The position numbers were made by a program, and so were the translations under genes. From positions 1 through 16,768 of the forward strand of contig JAKJFK010000013.1 in the NCBI GenBank assembly GCA_022704925.1: DNA of 16,768 bases, written 5' to 3'. This document shows positions 7,829-14,229 of this stretch, piece by piece. Origin of the DNA: a candidate division TA06 bacterium (GTDB taxonomy: Bacteria > Ratteibacteria > UBA8468 > MWAK01). The notes beneath the pieces are model-generated. The model was given only the letters and a program-made list of their open reading frames with translations, was not told where the DNA came from and made no database searches. How positions within the stretch are numbered: position 1 is the first letter of the stretch; each line of letters opens with the position of its first letter.

Positions 7829-7900
7829 TGGGCCCAGCAGGGATCGAACCTGCGACCAAGGGATTATGAGTCCCCTGCTCTGCCGCTGAGCTATGGGCCC
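7829..7900 (-). tRNA. ileX: tRNA-Ile2 (anticodon CAT, lysidine type)
   Basis: 72 bases, cloverleaf complete. Acceptor GGGCCCA pairs with TGGGCCC, then discriminator A. The D-arm is AGCTCAGCGGCAGAGC, the anticodon stem-loop GGGGA-CTCATAA-TCCCT, and the T-arm GCAGG-TTCGATC-CCTGC. The CAT anticodon could mean Met, but the stem and variable region (GCAGGxGACTCATAATCxCTTGGTCGC) closely follow E. coli tRNA-Ile2. Its anticodon C34 would be changed to lysidine by TilS to read AUA. It lacks the three GC pairs of an initiator stem. No CCA is encoded; CTTTTACG follows. The symbol is used by analogy. Confidence 0.9.
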
Positions 7901-7908
7901 TGGCTATT

Positions 7909-7914
7909 ATTATA
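7909..7914 (-). promoter_or_regulatory. -10 box of tRNA-Ile2
   Basis: A perfect TATAAT on the minus strand, eight bases before the tRNA 5' end, so transcription would start one to a few bases before the mature tRNA. The -35 region holds no clear hexamer; instead a 16-base palindrome (7924-7939) occupies the spacer. Confidence 0.45.
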
Positions 7915-7923
7915 CTACACCGC

Positions 7924-7993
7924 CGGCCGGATCCGGCCGTTTTTAAGATGGAAAACCGGCCCTTTTAAAAATCAAAACGGTCCGGCCGTTTTT
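7924..7993. terminator. Two palindromic hairpins with T-tracts
   Basis: 7924-7939 is a perfect 16-base palindrome (CGGCCG-GATC-CGGCCG) followed by TTTTT. 7974-7980 pairs with 7986-7992 (AAAACGG/CCGTTTT). On the plus strand both resemble weak intrinsic terminators; they could protect the HU promoter from read-through. The first could also be an operator for the tRNA promoter. 7901-8187 contains no gene. Confidence 0.4.
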
Positions 7994-8089
7994 ACCTTGA
8001 CTGGCAAGCGATGCGCTGGTATGCCCCCGCCTATTCCCTTGTCCTGATTGCTTTCCAGGAAATCAACCCGCCGTTTTTCCTTTGCCCAC

Positions 8090-8118
8090 TTGACAAAAAC
8101 CGTATCAGCAGGTACAAT
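8090..8118 (+). promoter_or_regulatory. Strong promoter of the HU gene
   Basis: TTGACA (8090-8095), a 17-base spacer and TACAAT (8113-8118). A near-consensus Shine-Dalgarno (AAGGGGGTG, ending at 8180) precedes the ATG at 8188. Both fit a highly expressed gene. Confidence 0.75.
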
Positions 8119-8187
8119 ACCTTTAAAATCGAATTTCCGGGTTCGCAAGACCCTGGAAAATTCAAAAAAGAAAGGGGGTGAATTTAA

Positions 8188-8457
8188 ATGAACAAGGCTG
8201 AGCTGGTAAATGCCGTCGCCAAGGCCGTCGCCACGAAGAAGGACGCCGCCGCCGCCGTTGATGCCACCCTGGATGCTATCACCGCTTCGATGAAGAAAGG
8301 TCAGGCCGTCACCCTGGTCGGTTTTGGAACCTTCAAGGTCGTAAGGAGAAAGGCCCGCACCGGTCGCAACCCGCGCACGGGCAGGACGATCACCATCGCC
8401 GCCAAGAAGGTCCCTGTCTTCAAGGCTGGCAGCGCGCTGAAGTCCGCTGTGAAGTAA
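8188..8457 (+). CDS. hup: HU family nucleoid DNA-binding protein
   Basis: 89 residues, the usual HU length (about 90). It starts MNKAELVNAVAKAV, the typical HU helix 1. The signature VTLVGFGTFKVVRRKARTGRNP is followed by RTITIAAKKVPVFKAGSALKSAV, the DNA-binding arm and C-terminal helix; the Arg-Asn-Pro at the arm tip, which intercalates DNA in HU/IHF proteins, is present. It acts as a homo- or heterodimer in the nucleoid, bending and compacting DNA. It is transcribed alone from a strong promoter and ends at a strong hairpin terminator. The sequence cannot tell HU from a specialised paralogue, but nothing suggests IHF. Confidence 0.95.
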   Translation: MNKAELVNAVAKAVATKKDAAAAVDATLDAITASMKKGQAVTLVGFGTFKVVRRKARTGRNPRTGRTITIAAKKVPVFKAGSALKSAVK

Positions 8458-8472
8458 GATTTTAAAAAAGGA

Positions 8473-8515
8473 CCGGGCAGGTTGAAAATAACGCAACCTG
8501 CCCGGTTTCCTGTTT
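8473..8515. terminator. Bidirectional intrinsic terminator between hup and the mgtC-like gene
   Basis: A perfect 12-bp stem (8473-8484 with 8494-8505, CCGGGCAGGTTG/CAACCTGCCCGG) with a 9-base loop. On the plus strand TTTCCTGTTT follows. On the minus strand TCCTTTTTT follows, which serves the convergent gene. Confidence 0.85.
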
Positions 8516-8558
8516 CAGGGAAGAAAGCCACGACCGGAATCCCGGGCCGCGGCCTTTT

Positions 8559-9242
8559 TTATTTCCACTCCACCAGCTTCACCCCCGGCAGCTTCATCAG
8601 GTGGGGAACAACCTGGTCGGCCAGGTTGCCCTCCTTGTAGCGGACCATGAACTCCAGCTCGGTGCGCGGCGGCGGCGATTCGACCCGGATCCGGGTGCCG
8701 AGGATGACCAGCGGCCAGCGCTTGAGTTCCCTGACATAGTATTCCGGGGTGGTCTCGCCGGCCTGCTGGATGACCAGGATGTTGTAATTGTCGCGCTTGA
8801 AGAGGTGTTCGAGCGGCCGCAGAAAGTAGAGGGCGATCAGGGTGATCGCGGCCGCGGCCAGGCCCACCGCGTAGAAGCCGCCGCCCACGGCCAGTCCGAT
8901 GGCGGTCACCACCCAGAGGCAGGCCGCGGTGGTCAAGCCCCGGATGCGGCGGCGGTCCTGGATGATGGCCCCGGCGCCCAGGAAGCCGATGCCGGTGAGG
9001 GCGCCGGCGGCGATGCGCGAGGGGTCAAGACGCAGGGCCGGCACCGAGGCGAAGGTGCCGGCGGCCCCGCCCAGGGTTATCATCTGGAGCGAAATAACCA
9101 GCACCAGGCAGTTGCCGACGCAGACCAGGATCATGGTCCGGAAGCCGGCCTCCCGGCCGTGGCTCTCCCGTTCGATACCGATGATGCCGCCCAGGGCGAC
9201 CGCCAGCACCAGGCGCATCACCAGTTCCAGCTCGTTTAACAT
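8559..9242 (-). CDS. MgtC/SapB family inner-membrane protein
   Basis: 227 residues. The first 150 are hydrophobic, with about five membrane segments and the MgtC family landmarks: GIIGIERESHGREAGFRT, SRIAAGALTGIGFLGAGAII and RGLTTAACLWVVTAIGLAVG. The last 75 form a soluble domain (NYNILVIQQAG to LPGVKLVEW), probably ACT-like. The family is known from magnesium limitation and intracellular survival in Salmonella, and from F-type ATP synthase inhibition there; most environmental members have no known role. GGGAGG lies just upstream of the ATG. The gene faces hup and shares its terminator. No magnesium transporter gene is adjacent. Confidence 0.9.
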   Translation of the reverse strand: MLNELELVMRLVLAVALGGIIGIERESHGREAGFRTMILVCVGNCLVLVISLQMITLGGAAGTFASVPALRLDPSRIAAGALTGIGFLGAGAIIQDRRRIRGLTTAACLWVVTAIGLAVGGGFYAVGLAAAAITLIALYFLRPLEHLFKRDNYNILVIQQAGETTPEYYVRELKRWPLVILGTRIRVESPPPRTELEFMVRYKEGNLADQVVPHLMKLPGVKLVEWK

Positions 9243-9335
9243 TAAGGCCTCCCGGATCGCAGGCGCGGCGCCGGCCAGGGAGCGCCCCGCGCTGCCAGGC
9301 GGAATGGGACCTTCCTCAAACCCTGGCCATGGGGT

Positions 9336-9364
9336 AGTTTAGCACTTTTACAGCGGCCGGGCAA
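9336..9364 (-). promoter_or_regulatory. Possible promoter of the mgtC-like gene
   Basis: On the minus strand TTGCCC (9364-9359), a 17-base spacer and TAAACT (9341-9336), four of six matches each. It overlaps the opposite-strand promoter at 9347-9376, so the two could exclude each other. Confidence 0.35.
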
Positions 9365-9376
9365 ATAGGTTAAAAT
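9347..9376 (+). promoter_or_regulatory. Promoter of the DUF3108 gene, predicting a leaderless mRNA
   Basis: TTTACA (9347-9352), an 18-base spacer and TAAAAT (9371-9376), five of six matches each. The expected start, 6-8 bases after the -10, coincides with the ATG at 9384, and no Shine-Dalgarno is present. Confidence 0.5.
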
Positions 9377-9383
9377 TAGTTTC

Positions 9384-10148
9384 ATGCGCGCCGAATCAAT
9401 CTTGATCCCGCTGACCGCAGCGCTCCTGCTGGCCGGGACGGCCGGCCTGGAGGCCGCGCCCAGGGCCGGGGAGACGTTGCGCTACCAGCTCAAGTGGAAC
9501 GTGGTCTCCGGCGGCTTCATGAACGTTTCGGTCGAGGAGGCGGCCTCGGTGGACAGCGAGTCCACTTACCACCTCAAGGCCTACATGGAGACCGGCGGCC
9601 TCTTCAAGAAACTCTACCCGTTCACCGCCAACATCGACTCCTACCCGGCGGTCAGCGATTTCCTGCCCCGCCGCTACCTTTACCGCTCCAACAGCAAAGA
9701 GGAACGAATCGCCGAGACGGTCGACTTCAGCCGGACGCCGCCCGAGGGAACCTGGAAACTGGACAAGTTCGAGTACGACCGCAACCGCAGCCAGAAGAAG
9801 TCGGACCGGATCAAAACCTCCGGCTTCTTCCAGGACCCGCTCTCCATCATCTACTACCTGCGCGGCCAGAAGCTGCAGGTCGGCTCCACCCTCACGGTAC
9901 CGCTCTACATGGACCGCCGCGAGTACCGGATCGCGGTCAAGGTGACCCGGCGCTCCTACCTGCGGGTGATGGGCCGGGTCTGGGACACGCTGGTGGTGGA
10001 ACCGGACACCAGTTACAAGACCCTGCCCTTCCAGCGGGGCACCCTCTGGATCTTCTTTTCCAACGACGCGGAACGCCTTCCCCTCTACTTTACCGCCAAG
10101 GCTCCGCTGGGACTGGTTTCGGCCACCCTGGTCGAGATTACACGTTAA
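9384..10148 (+). CDS. DUF3108 domain envelope protein
   Basis: 254 residues. The N-terminus is a signal peptide (MRAESILIPLTAALLLAGTAG, cleavage near LEAA). The body matches the DUF3108 pattern: GETLRYQLKWNVVSGGFMNVSVEE at the start, FKKLYPFTANIDSY, DPLSIIYYLRGQKLQVGSTLTVPLY in the middle, and a strand-rich end GTLWIFFSNDAERLPLYFTAKAPLG. It is probably a periplasmic beta-barrel or lipocalin-like fold; the function of the family is not established. No lipobox cysteine is present. The tsaB-like gene starts 17 bases after the stop, so the two and the glycosyltransferase gene may share one transcript. Confidence 0.8.
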   Translation: MRAESILIPLTAALLLAGTAGLEAAPRAGETLRYQLKWNVVSGGFMNVSVEEAASVDSESTYHLKAYMETGGLFKKLYPFTANIDSYPAVSDFLPRRYLYRSNSKEERIAETVDFSRTPPEGTWKLDKFEYDRNRSQKKSDRIKTSGFFQDPLSIIYYLRGQKLQVGSTLTVPLYMDRREYRIAVKVTRRSYLRVMGRVWDTLVVEPDTSYKTLPFQRGTLWIFFSNDAERLPLYFTAKAPLGLVSATLVEITR

Positions 10149-10165
10149 GCCCCGGGCCGGTGATC

Positions 10166-10612
10166 ATGACCGTACTGGCAATTGACACCACCGGGCCGGT
10201 CCACAGCCTGGCCCTGGCCGAGGATGGCCGGCTTCTGGCCGAACGCACCTTCGAAGGTGACCTGCTGACCGGCTTCTGGCCGGAGCTGGAGACCTTCCTG
10301 GCCGAGGCCGGGCTGACTCTTAAGCAGATTGACCTCTTCGCCGCGCACCGCGGTCCCGGCTCCTGGACCGGCCTCCGCTTCGGCCTGGCCGCGGCCAAGG
10401 GCCTGGCCGCGGCGGCCGGAAAACCGCTCTTCGCCCTCGCCGGTCCGGAGGTCGAACGGCTGGCCCGTCCCGGTCGGAGCGCCGCCGGCGCGCTGGCGGC
10501 GGCCGCCCGGACCGGCCGGCCGCCGGAGGAGGTGGCGGCCGAGTACGGCTACCAGCCGGAGTTCAAGACCCTGGCCGAACGGCGGGCGGCCGGAAAACGG
10601 AAGAAGTCCTGA
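10166..10612 (+). CDS. tsaB: Shortened TsaB-like protein (t6A tRNA modification)
   Basis: 148 residues. Residues 1-95 match the N-terminal ASKHA half of TsaB: TVLAIDTTGPVHSLAL, then HRGPGSWTGLRFGLAAAKGLA (normal form GPGSFTGLRIG). Residues about 105-135 match the extreme C-terminus of E. coli TsaB (alanine-rich helix, then EYGYQPEFKTLAER for AEPVYLRNNVAWKKL). The middle of about 80 residues, with the IDARMGEVYWA region, is missing without a frameshift. Normal TsaB is about 230 residues and partners TsaD and TsaE in making t6A at tRNA position 37. The His of the usual EHTQ motif is also absent. GTG at 10160 is an alternative start. It may be a minimal TsaB or a decayed copy. Confidence 0.75.
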   Translation: MTVLAIDTTGPVHSLALAEDGRLLAERTFEGDLLTGFWPELETFLAEAGLTLKQIDLFAAHRGPGSWTGLRFGLAAAKGLAAAAGKPLFALAGPEVERLARPGRSAAGALAAAARTGRPPEEVAAEYGYQPEFKTLAERRAAGKRKKS

Positions 10613-10633
10613 AAACATAAGGTGGGAGGCCTC

Positions 10634-11737
10634 ATGACCAAGATCATTTTCTTCACGGTTGACGGCCGGATCGGCGGCACCGAGAAGATGATATTGACGC
10701 TGGCCGCCTCGCTGCCCCGCGACGAATTCACCCCGATCATCCTGACCATCAAACCCGTCGGCCCGCTCCACCGGCTCGCCCGCCAGGCCGGCATCCCGGC
10801 TCACTCCCTGCGCATCGAAAGCCGGGGAGAGGCCTTCTTCGCCTTGCTGCGCCTGCTGCGCTTCCTGCTGGCCCAGCGGCCGGAAATCCTGCACACCTTC
10901 CTCTTCGGCGCCAACCTCCTGGGCCGGCTGGCCGGCTGGACCGCCTCGGTGCCGTTGATCATCTCCAGCCAGCGTTCCACCGATCCCTGGCGCCGCAGTT
11001 ACCATAACCTCCTCGACAAGATCACCGGCCCCATGTGCCGGCTGGTGGTCAGCAACTCCGAGGCCGGCCGCCAGATGCTCCTGAAGAAGGCCGACCTGCC
11101 GCCGGAGAAGGTGATCACCATACCCAACGGCGTCGAAACCGTCCAGCCGGTTGACCGCGACCGGGCCCGGGCCGCCCTCGGCTTCACCCCGGACCAGGTG
11201 GTGGTGGGCGCCGTCGGCAACCTGCGCACGCCCAAGGGTTACCAGTACCTGCTGCCGGCCTTCCGGGAGGTTTACGCCGGCCACGCCAACCTGCGCCTGG
11301 TCATCGCCGGCGAGGGGCCCCTGCGCAAGGACCTGGTCAGCTTCGCCCAGCATCTCGGATTGAGTTCGGTGGTCTCCCTGCCCGGCTTCCACAAGAACCT
11401 GCGCTTCTTCTACTCGGCCCTGGACCTCTTCGTGATGCCCTCGCTCTGGGAGGGCATGCCGGTCGCCCTGCTGGAGGCGATGTCCTACGGACTGCCGGTG
11501 ATCGCCACCTCCGTCTCCGGCATCCCGGAAGTGGTGCGCGACGGCCAGGAGGGCTTTCTGGTGGAGCCGGCCAATCCCCAGCAGATCGCCGAACGCCTGC
11601 TCCAGCTGGTCGAGACACCCCAGCTCCGGGCCAAACTGGGCGGCCGGGCCCGGGAACGGGTGGCGCGGGAATTCTCCCGGGAGCAGATGGTCCAGGCATA
11701 CGCCGACCTTTACAGAACGCTTCTCCGCACATTATAA
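10634..11737 (+). CDS. GT4-family glycosyltransferase
   Basis: 367 residues, two Rossmann-like halves of a GT-B fold. The N-terminal half begins TKIIFFTVDGRIGGTEKMIL, the usual acceptor-side glycine loop. The C-terminal half has VGAVGNLRTPKGYQYLLPAF, LVIAGEGPLRKDL and MPSLWEGMPVALLEAMSYGLPVIATSVSGIPEVV, with the E-x7-E pair at Glu273 and Glu281 that contacts the nucleotide sugar in retaining GT4 enzymes. It probably transfers a hexose in lipopolysaccharide, capsule or exopolysaccharide synthesis at the inner face of the membrane; donor and acceptor are unknown. I chose ATG 10634 over the in-frame GTG 10622 because GGGAGG (10624-10629) serves the ATG. No other polysaccharide genes are adjacent. 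Confidence 0.9.
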   Translation: MTKIIFFTVDGRIGGTEKMILTLAASLPRDEFTPIILTIKPVGPLHRLARQAGIPAHSLRIESRGEAFFALLRLLRFLLAQRPEILHTFLFGANLLGRLAGWTASVPLIISSQRSTDPWRRSYHNLLDKITGPMCRLVVSNSEAGRQMLLKKADLPPEKVITIPNGVETVQPVDRDRARAALGFTPDQVVVGAVGNLRTPKGYQYLLPAFREVYAGHANLRLVIAGEGPLRKDLVSFAQHLGLSSVVSLPGFHKNLRFFYSALDLFVMPSLWEGMPVALLEAMSYGLPVIATSVSGIPEVVRDGQEGFLVEPANPQQIAERLLQLVETPQLRAKLGGRARERVAREFSREQMVQAYADLYRTLLRTL

Positions 11738-11738
11738 T
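11709..11738 (+). promoter_or_regulatory. Promoter of the exbB-exbD-tonB operon
   Basis: TTTACA (11709-11714), an 18-base spacer and a perfect TATAAT (11733-11738) overlapping the glycosyltransferase stop codon. The start near 11745 gives a leader of about 125 bases. Confidence 0.6.
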
Positions 11739-11743
11739 ACTTC

Positions 11744-11861
11744 CGGCCGCCGCCAAAAACCGGCGGCCGTAACCAGGCCACGCTTAAGTTTCGTCCGGCC
11801 GATCAAAAAACGGCGCCGTCCGGCCGGGCGAAGCAAAAACAAACGCACCGGGACGGCGCCG
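11744..11861 (+). promoter_or_regulatory. Hairpin-rich 5' leader of the exbB operon
   Basis: Two inverted repeats lie in the predicted leader. One is at the transcript 5' end: 11744-11752 pairs with 11761-11769 (CGGCCGCCG/CGGCGGCCG, 8-base loop). One ends eight bases before the exbB ATG: 11811-11821 pairs with 11851-11861 (CGGCGCCGTCC/GGACGGCGCCG, 29-base loop). No T-tract follows either, and no Shine-Dalgarno is visible before the ATG. Confidence 0.5.
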
Positions 11862-11869
11862 CCACCGCT

Positions 11870-12499
11870 ATGTTCGGATTCGGAGAACTGGTTTTGAAGG
11901 GCGGGATCCTGATGATCCCGATTATCTTCTGTTCAATCCTCTCCCTGGCCGTCATCCTGGAACGGGCCATCAGCCTGCACCGCGAGCAGGTGAGCAGCGA
12001 CGCCTTCTTCAGCAAGGTCGAGGAACCCGTCCGCCGCAACAATATCGTGGAGGCGATCGAACTCTGCGACCAGACCAACGGCTCGGTGCCGCGCATCGTC
12101 AAAATCGGCCTGCTGCGCCATGACCGGAGGCCGGAGGAGGTGCGCGAGGCGATCGAGGAGACCGCCTCCTTCGAAATCCCTTACCTGGAAAGATACCTGG
12201 GCATCCTGGCCACCGTGGCCACCGTCTCGCCCCTGCTGGGCCTGCTGGGCACGGTGACCGGGCTGGTGCGGGCCTTCATGGTCATCCAGATGAAGAGCGG
12301 CCTGGTCAACCCGGCTGACCTGGCCGGCGGCATCTGGGAGGCCCTGATCACCACCGTGGCCGGCCTGGTGGTCGCCATCCCGACCTATGTCGCCTACAAC
12401 TATTTCGTCAGCCGGGTCAACGCCATCGTCACCGAGATGGAGAAGAGCGCCAGCCGGCTCATCCAGCTCCTCGCCATGAGGGAAGCGCCGGCCGAATAA
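11870..12499 (+). CDS. exbB: MotA/TolQ/ExbB family proton-channel protein
   Basis: 209 residues. Three membrane segments are visible: about 10-35 (GGILMIPIIFCSILSLAVI), about 108-135 (LGILATVATVSPLLGLLGTVTGLV, the family signature) and about 148-172 (ALITTVAGLVVAIPTYVAYNYF), with a cytoplasmic domain between the first two. ExbB pentamers surround an ExbD dimer in the inner membrane and use proton flow to energise TonB. It is followed by exbD after 17 bases and then tonB, which makes ExbB more likely than TolQ or MotA. The length is usual for the smaller ExbB type. It is probably transcribed from the promoter at 11709-11738. Confidence 0.92.
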   Translation: MFGFGELVLKGGILMIPIIFCSILSLAVILERAISLHREQVSSDAFFSKVEEPVRRNNIVEAIELCDQTNGSVPRIVKIGLLRHDRRPEEVREAIEETASFEIPYLERYLGILATVATVSPLLGLLGTVTGLVRAFMVIQMKSGLVNPADLAGGIWEALITTVAGLVVAIPTYVAYNYFVSRVNAIVTEMEKSASRLIQLLAMREAPAE

Positions 12500-12516
12500 G
12501 AGCGCGCCGCCATCAG

Positions 12517-12927
12517 ATGCAGACGATCAAGTTCCCAAGGCACTACCGGATCACCAACGGGCAGCTGGACATGGCGCCGTTGATCGACATGGTGCTCAAC
12601 CTGCTGATTTACTTCATGCTCACCTCCAGTTTCCTGATGCAGCCGGGCCTGAAGATCAAGCTGCCGGAGGCCAAGACGACCGAACCCGGCGTGGCCAAGC
12701 CGGTGGTGGTTTCGGTAACCGCCGACGACCGCATCTTCTTCCGGGACCGGCAGGTATCGGTCGAGGAGCTGAAGAACGCGCTCGAAATCCAGAGCCGCCA
12801 GGGTCATTTCATCCTGCTGGTCAAGGGCGACGAGTCGGCCCGCCACGGCCTGGTTGTCCAGGTGCTCGACCTGGCCCGCCTTTCGGGGGCTGAAAGGCTG
12901 ATCATCGCCACCAGTCCGGAAATCTGA
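12517..12927 (+). CDS. exbD: ExbD/TolR family biopolymer transport protein
   Basis: 136 residues: a short basic N-terminus, one membrane segment (LIDMVLNLLIYFMLTSSFL, about 22-40) carrying Asp24, the conserved proton-binding residue of the family (MAPLIDMV), and a periplasmic domain (KIKLPEAKTTEP, then FRDRQVSVEELKNAL and ILLVKGDESARHGLVVQVLDLARLSGAERLIIAT). It forms the proton channel with the preceding ExbB. Translation of this gene and of tonB has no obvious Shine-Dalgarno and may depend on coupling. Placement between exbB and tonB argues for ExbD rather than TolR. Confidence 0.92.
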   Translation: MQTIKFPRHYRITNGQLDMAPLIDMVLNLLIYFMLTSSFLMQPGLKIKLPEAKTTEPGVAKPVVVSVTADDRIFFRDRQVSVEELKNALEIQSRQGHFILLVKGDESARHGLVVQVLDLARLSGAERLIIATSPEI

Positions 12928-12948
12928 CCCGTCAGCGGCCGGCCGGCC

Positions 12949-13623
12949 ATGAAACTCTTTCAGAAAGCGCTGACCATCTCCTTCTTCTTCCACCTGGTCC
13001 TGCTGCTGGTCTTTGCCCTGGCCCTCCCGAACCGGCAATTCCAGTTTCACCAGCTGCCGGTGGAACTGGCGCCGCTGCCGGCTCCGGAACCGCCTCCCGC
13101 CCCAGGTTTCATGCGGAGCGACCAGGTTCGCCTGGACGGCCGGACGGGCCCGGACGCCATCCGCATCTACCTGCCCGCCTTCGCCAGCCATTCCGAACCG
13201 AGCGCCTCCAGCACCGAGGCCGGCACCCCGATCGTGCCCCGGCTGCCGAACCTTGACCTGATCCCGGAGGCCCCCGGCGGCCGGGTGGACCTGGCCATCC
13301 GGGCTCCCGGCGAGGATGCCGGACTGATGGCCCCGATCCGGACCAACGCCTCCCTCTCCGGACCGGCCAGCCGGCGCCGGAGCGTCTACAGTCCCCTGCC
13401 CCGTTATCCCAACTGGGCCCGCGAACGCGGCGTCGAGGCCTACCTGGAGCTCAAGTTCTGGGTCGAACCGAACGGAAGCGTCCGCGATGTCGAGATCCTG
13501 AAGAGTTCCGGCTATCCGGACCTGGACCTGGTGGCGGTCGGCACGATCGGCCGCTGGCGTTTCGAGGCCGAACCCGTCCAGGCCAACTGGGCCATCCTGC
13601 CTCTCCGCTTCCAGCTGCGGTAA
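12949..13623 (+). CDS. tonB: TonB family energy transducer
   Basis: 224 residues. An N-terminal membrane anchor (about 8-27, ISFFFHLVLLLVFALAL) contains a histidine facing the membrane, as in TonB (SxxxH pattern). A short proline segment follows (PLPAPEPPPAPG, about 43-54), then a linker of about 90 residues, then the C-terminal TonB domain (about 140-224: PRYPNWARERGVEAYLEL, VEPNGSVRDVEILKSSGYPDLD and WRFEA). It would contact outer-membrane receptors. The proline rod is much shorter than in E. coli TonB. It follows exbD by 21 bases and is the last gene of the operon; no receptor gene is present in the window, so the transported substrate is unknown. Confidence 0.92.
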   Translation: MKLFQKALTISFFFHLVLLLVFALALPNRQFQFHQLPVELAPLPAPEPPPAPGFMRSDQVRLDGRTGPDAIRIYLPAFASHSEPSASSTEAGTPIVPRLPNLDLIPEAPGGRVDLAIRAPGEDAGLMAPIRTNASLSGPASRRRSVYSPLPRYPNWARERGVEAYLELKFWVEPNGSVRDVEILKSSGYPDLDLVAVGTIGRWRFEAEPVQANWAILPLRFQLR

Positions 13624-13692
13624 TCAAGGGCGCCGGCCGCCGCGGCGCGCTGAAACCGGGAGGGCGGCTCCCGTTCCTTCGGGATAAGTATC

Positions 13693-13721
13693 TTGCCTGA
13701 AAGATCAAAACCGGGTAAAAT
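13693..13721 (+). promoter_or_regulatory. Promoter of tRNA-Leu
   Basis: TTGCCT (13693-13698), a 17-base spacer and TAAAAT (13716-13721). Transcription would start near 13728, about 49 bases before the mature tRNA. Confidence 0.55.
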
Positions 13722-13776
13722 ATACTCTTGGTCCCGCCGCCGGTTCGTTTTGAGGCCGCGCCGGGACCGATTAAAT

Positions 13777-13861
13777 GCCGAAGTGGTGGAATTGGCATAC
13801 GCGCTGCGTTCAGGGCGCAGTGGGGTTTATCCCCATGGGGGTTCGACTCCCCCCTTCGGCA
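13777..13861 (+). tRNA. leu-tRNA(CAG): tRNA-Leu (anticodon CAG)
   Basis: 85 bases, class II. Acceptor GCCGAAG pairs with CTTCGGC, then discriminator A at 13861. The anticodon stem-loop is CTGCG-TTCAGGG-CGCAG with CAG at 13811-13813, reading CUG, the commonest Leu codon in this window. A long variable arm (TGGGGTTTATCCCCA) and a T-arm (GGGGG-TTCGACT-CCCCC) follow. No CCA is encoded; CTTTGG follows. The last 18 bases (13844-13861) are repeated exactly at 14025-14042 and 14206-14223. Confidence 0.95.
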
Positions 13862-14042
13862 CTTTGGTGGCAGCCCTCGAAACGAGGGCACTCTCACGGT
13901 CAAGCAGTTGAACCACGGCCGGGGAGTCGATGGGAGGCCGTTTACGAAAGGCGACCGATCAGGGAGCGTTTCGTGGCCGGGTGGCCGACCGGAGCCTCGC
14001 CGTAATTCCGGCGGGCGGAGGCGCCGACTCCCCCCTTCGGCA
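13862..14042 (+). repeat. tRNA-Leu-associated repeat, unit 1 (181 bp)
   Basis: Begins directly after the tRNA discriminator and ends in an exact 18-base copy of the tRNA 3' end (14025-14042). It contains a 7-bp hairpin GCCCTCG-AAA-CGAGGGC near its start, the core GGAGCGTT (13963-13970) and GGGTGGCCGACC shared with the tRNA-Ile repeats, and a hairpin around TAATTC (GCCG/CGGC). 181 is not a multiple of three, so it is unlikely to encode a repeated protein. Confidence 0.9.
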
Positions 14043-14223
14043 CGTTGGTGGCAACCCTCGAAACGAGGGCATTCCCACGGTCGAGCATTTTAACCACGGC
14101 CGGGGAGTCGAGGGGAGGCCGTTTACGAAAGGCGACCGATCAGGGAGCGTTTCGTGGCCGGGTGGCCGACCGGAGCCCCGCCGTAATTCCGGCGGGCGGA
14201 GGCGCCGACTCCCCCCTTCGGCA
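14043..14223 (+). repeat. tRNA-Leu-associated repeat, unit 2 (181 bp)
   Basis: Same length as unit 1, differing at about ten positions by eye (roughly 95% identical). It again ends in the 18-base tRNA-Leu 3' end. The T-to-C change near 14177 turns a G-U pair of the TAATTC hairpin into G-C, which keeps the predicted stem. Confidence 0.9.
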
Positions 14224-14229
14224 CCGTTC

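Noticed and set aside
7829-7900. Initiator or elongator tRNA-Met
   Set aside because: The anticodon is CAT, but the stem lacks the initiator GC pairs and the variable and D regions follow tRNA-Ile2 rather than elongator Met.
8601-9239. 212-codon open frame antisense to the mgtC-like gene
   Set aside because: No domain, biased composition; the minus frame has clear MgtC motifs and a ribosome binding site.
10145-11392. 415-codon open frame on the minus strand
   Set aside because: It is antisense to both tsaB and the glycosyltransferase, which carry family motifs.
13862-14223. CRISPR-like array
   Set aside because: There are only two long units without short repeats and unique spacers, and each ends in a tRNA fragment; no cas gene is present.
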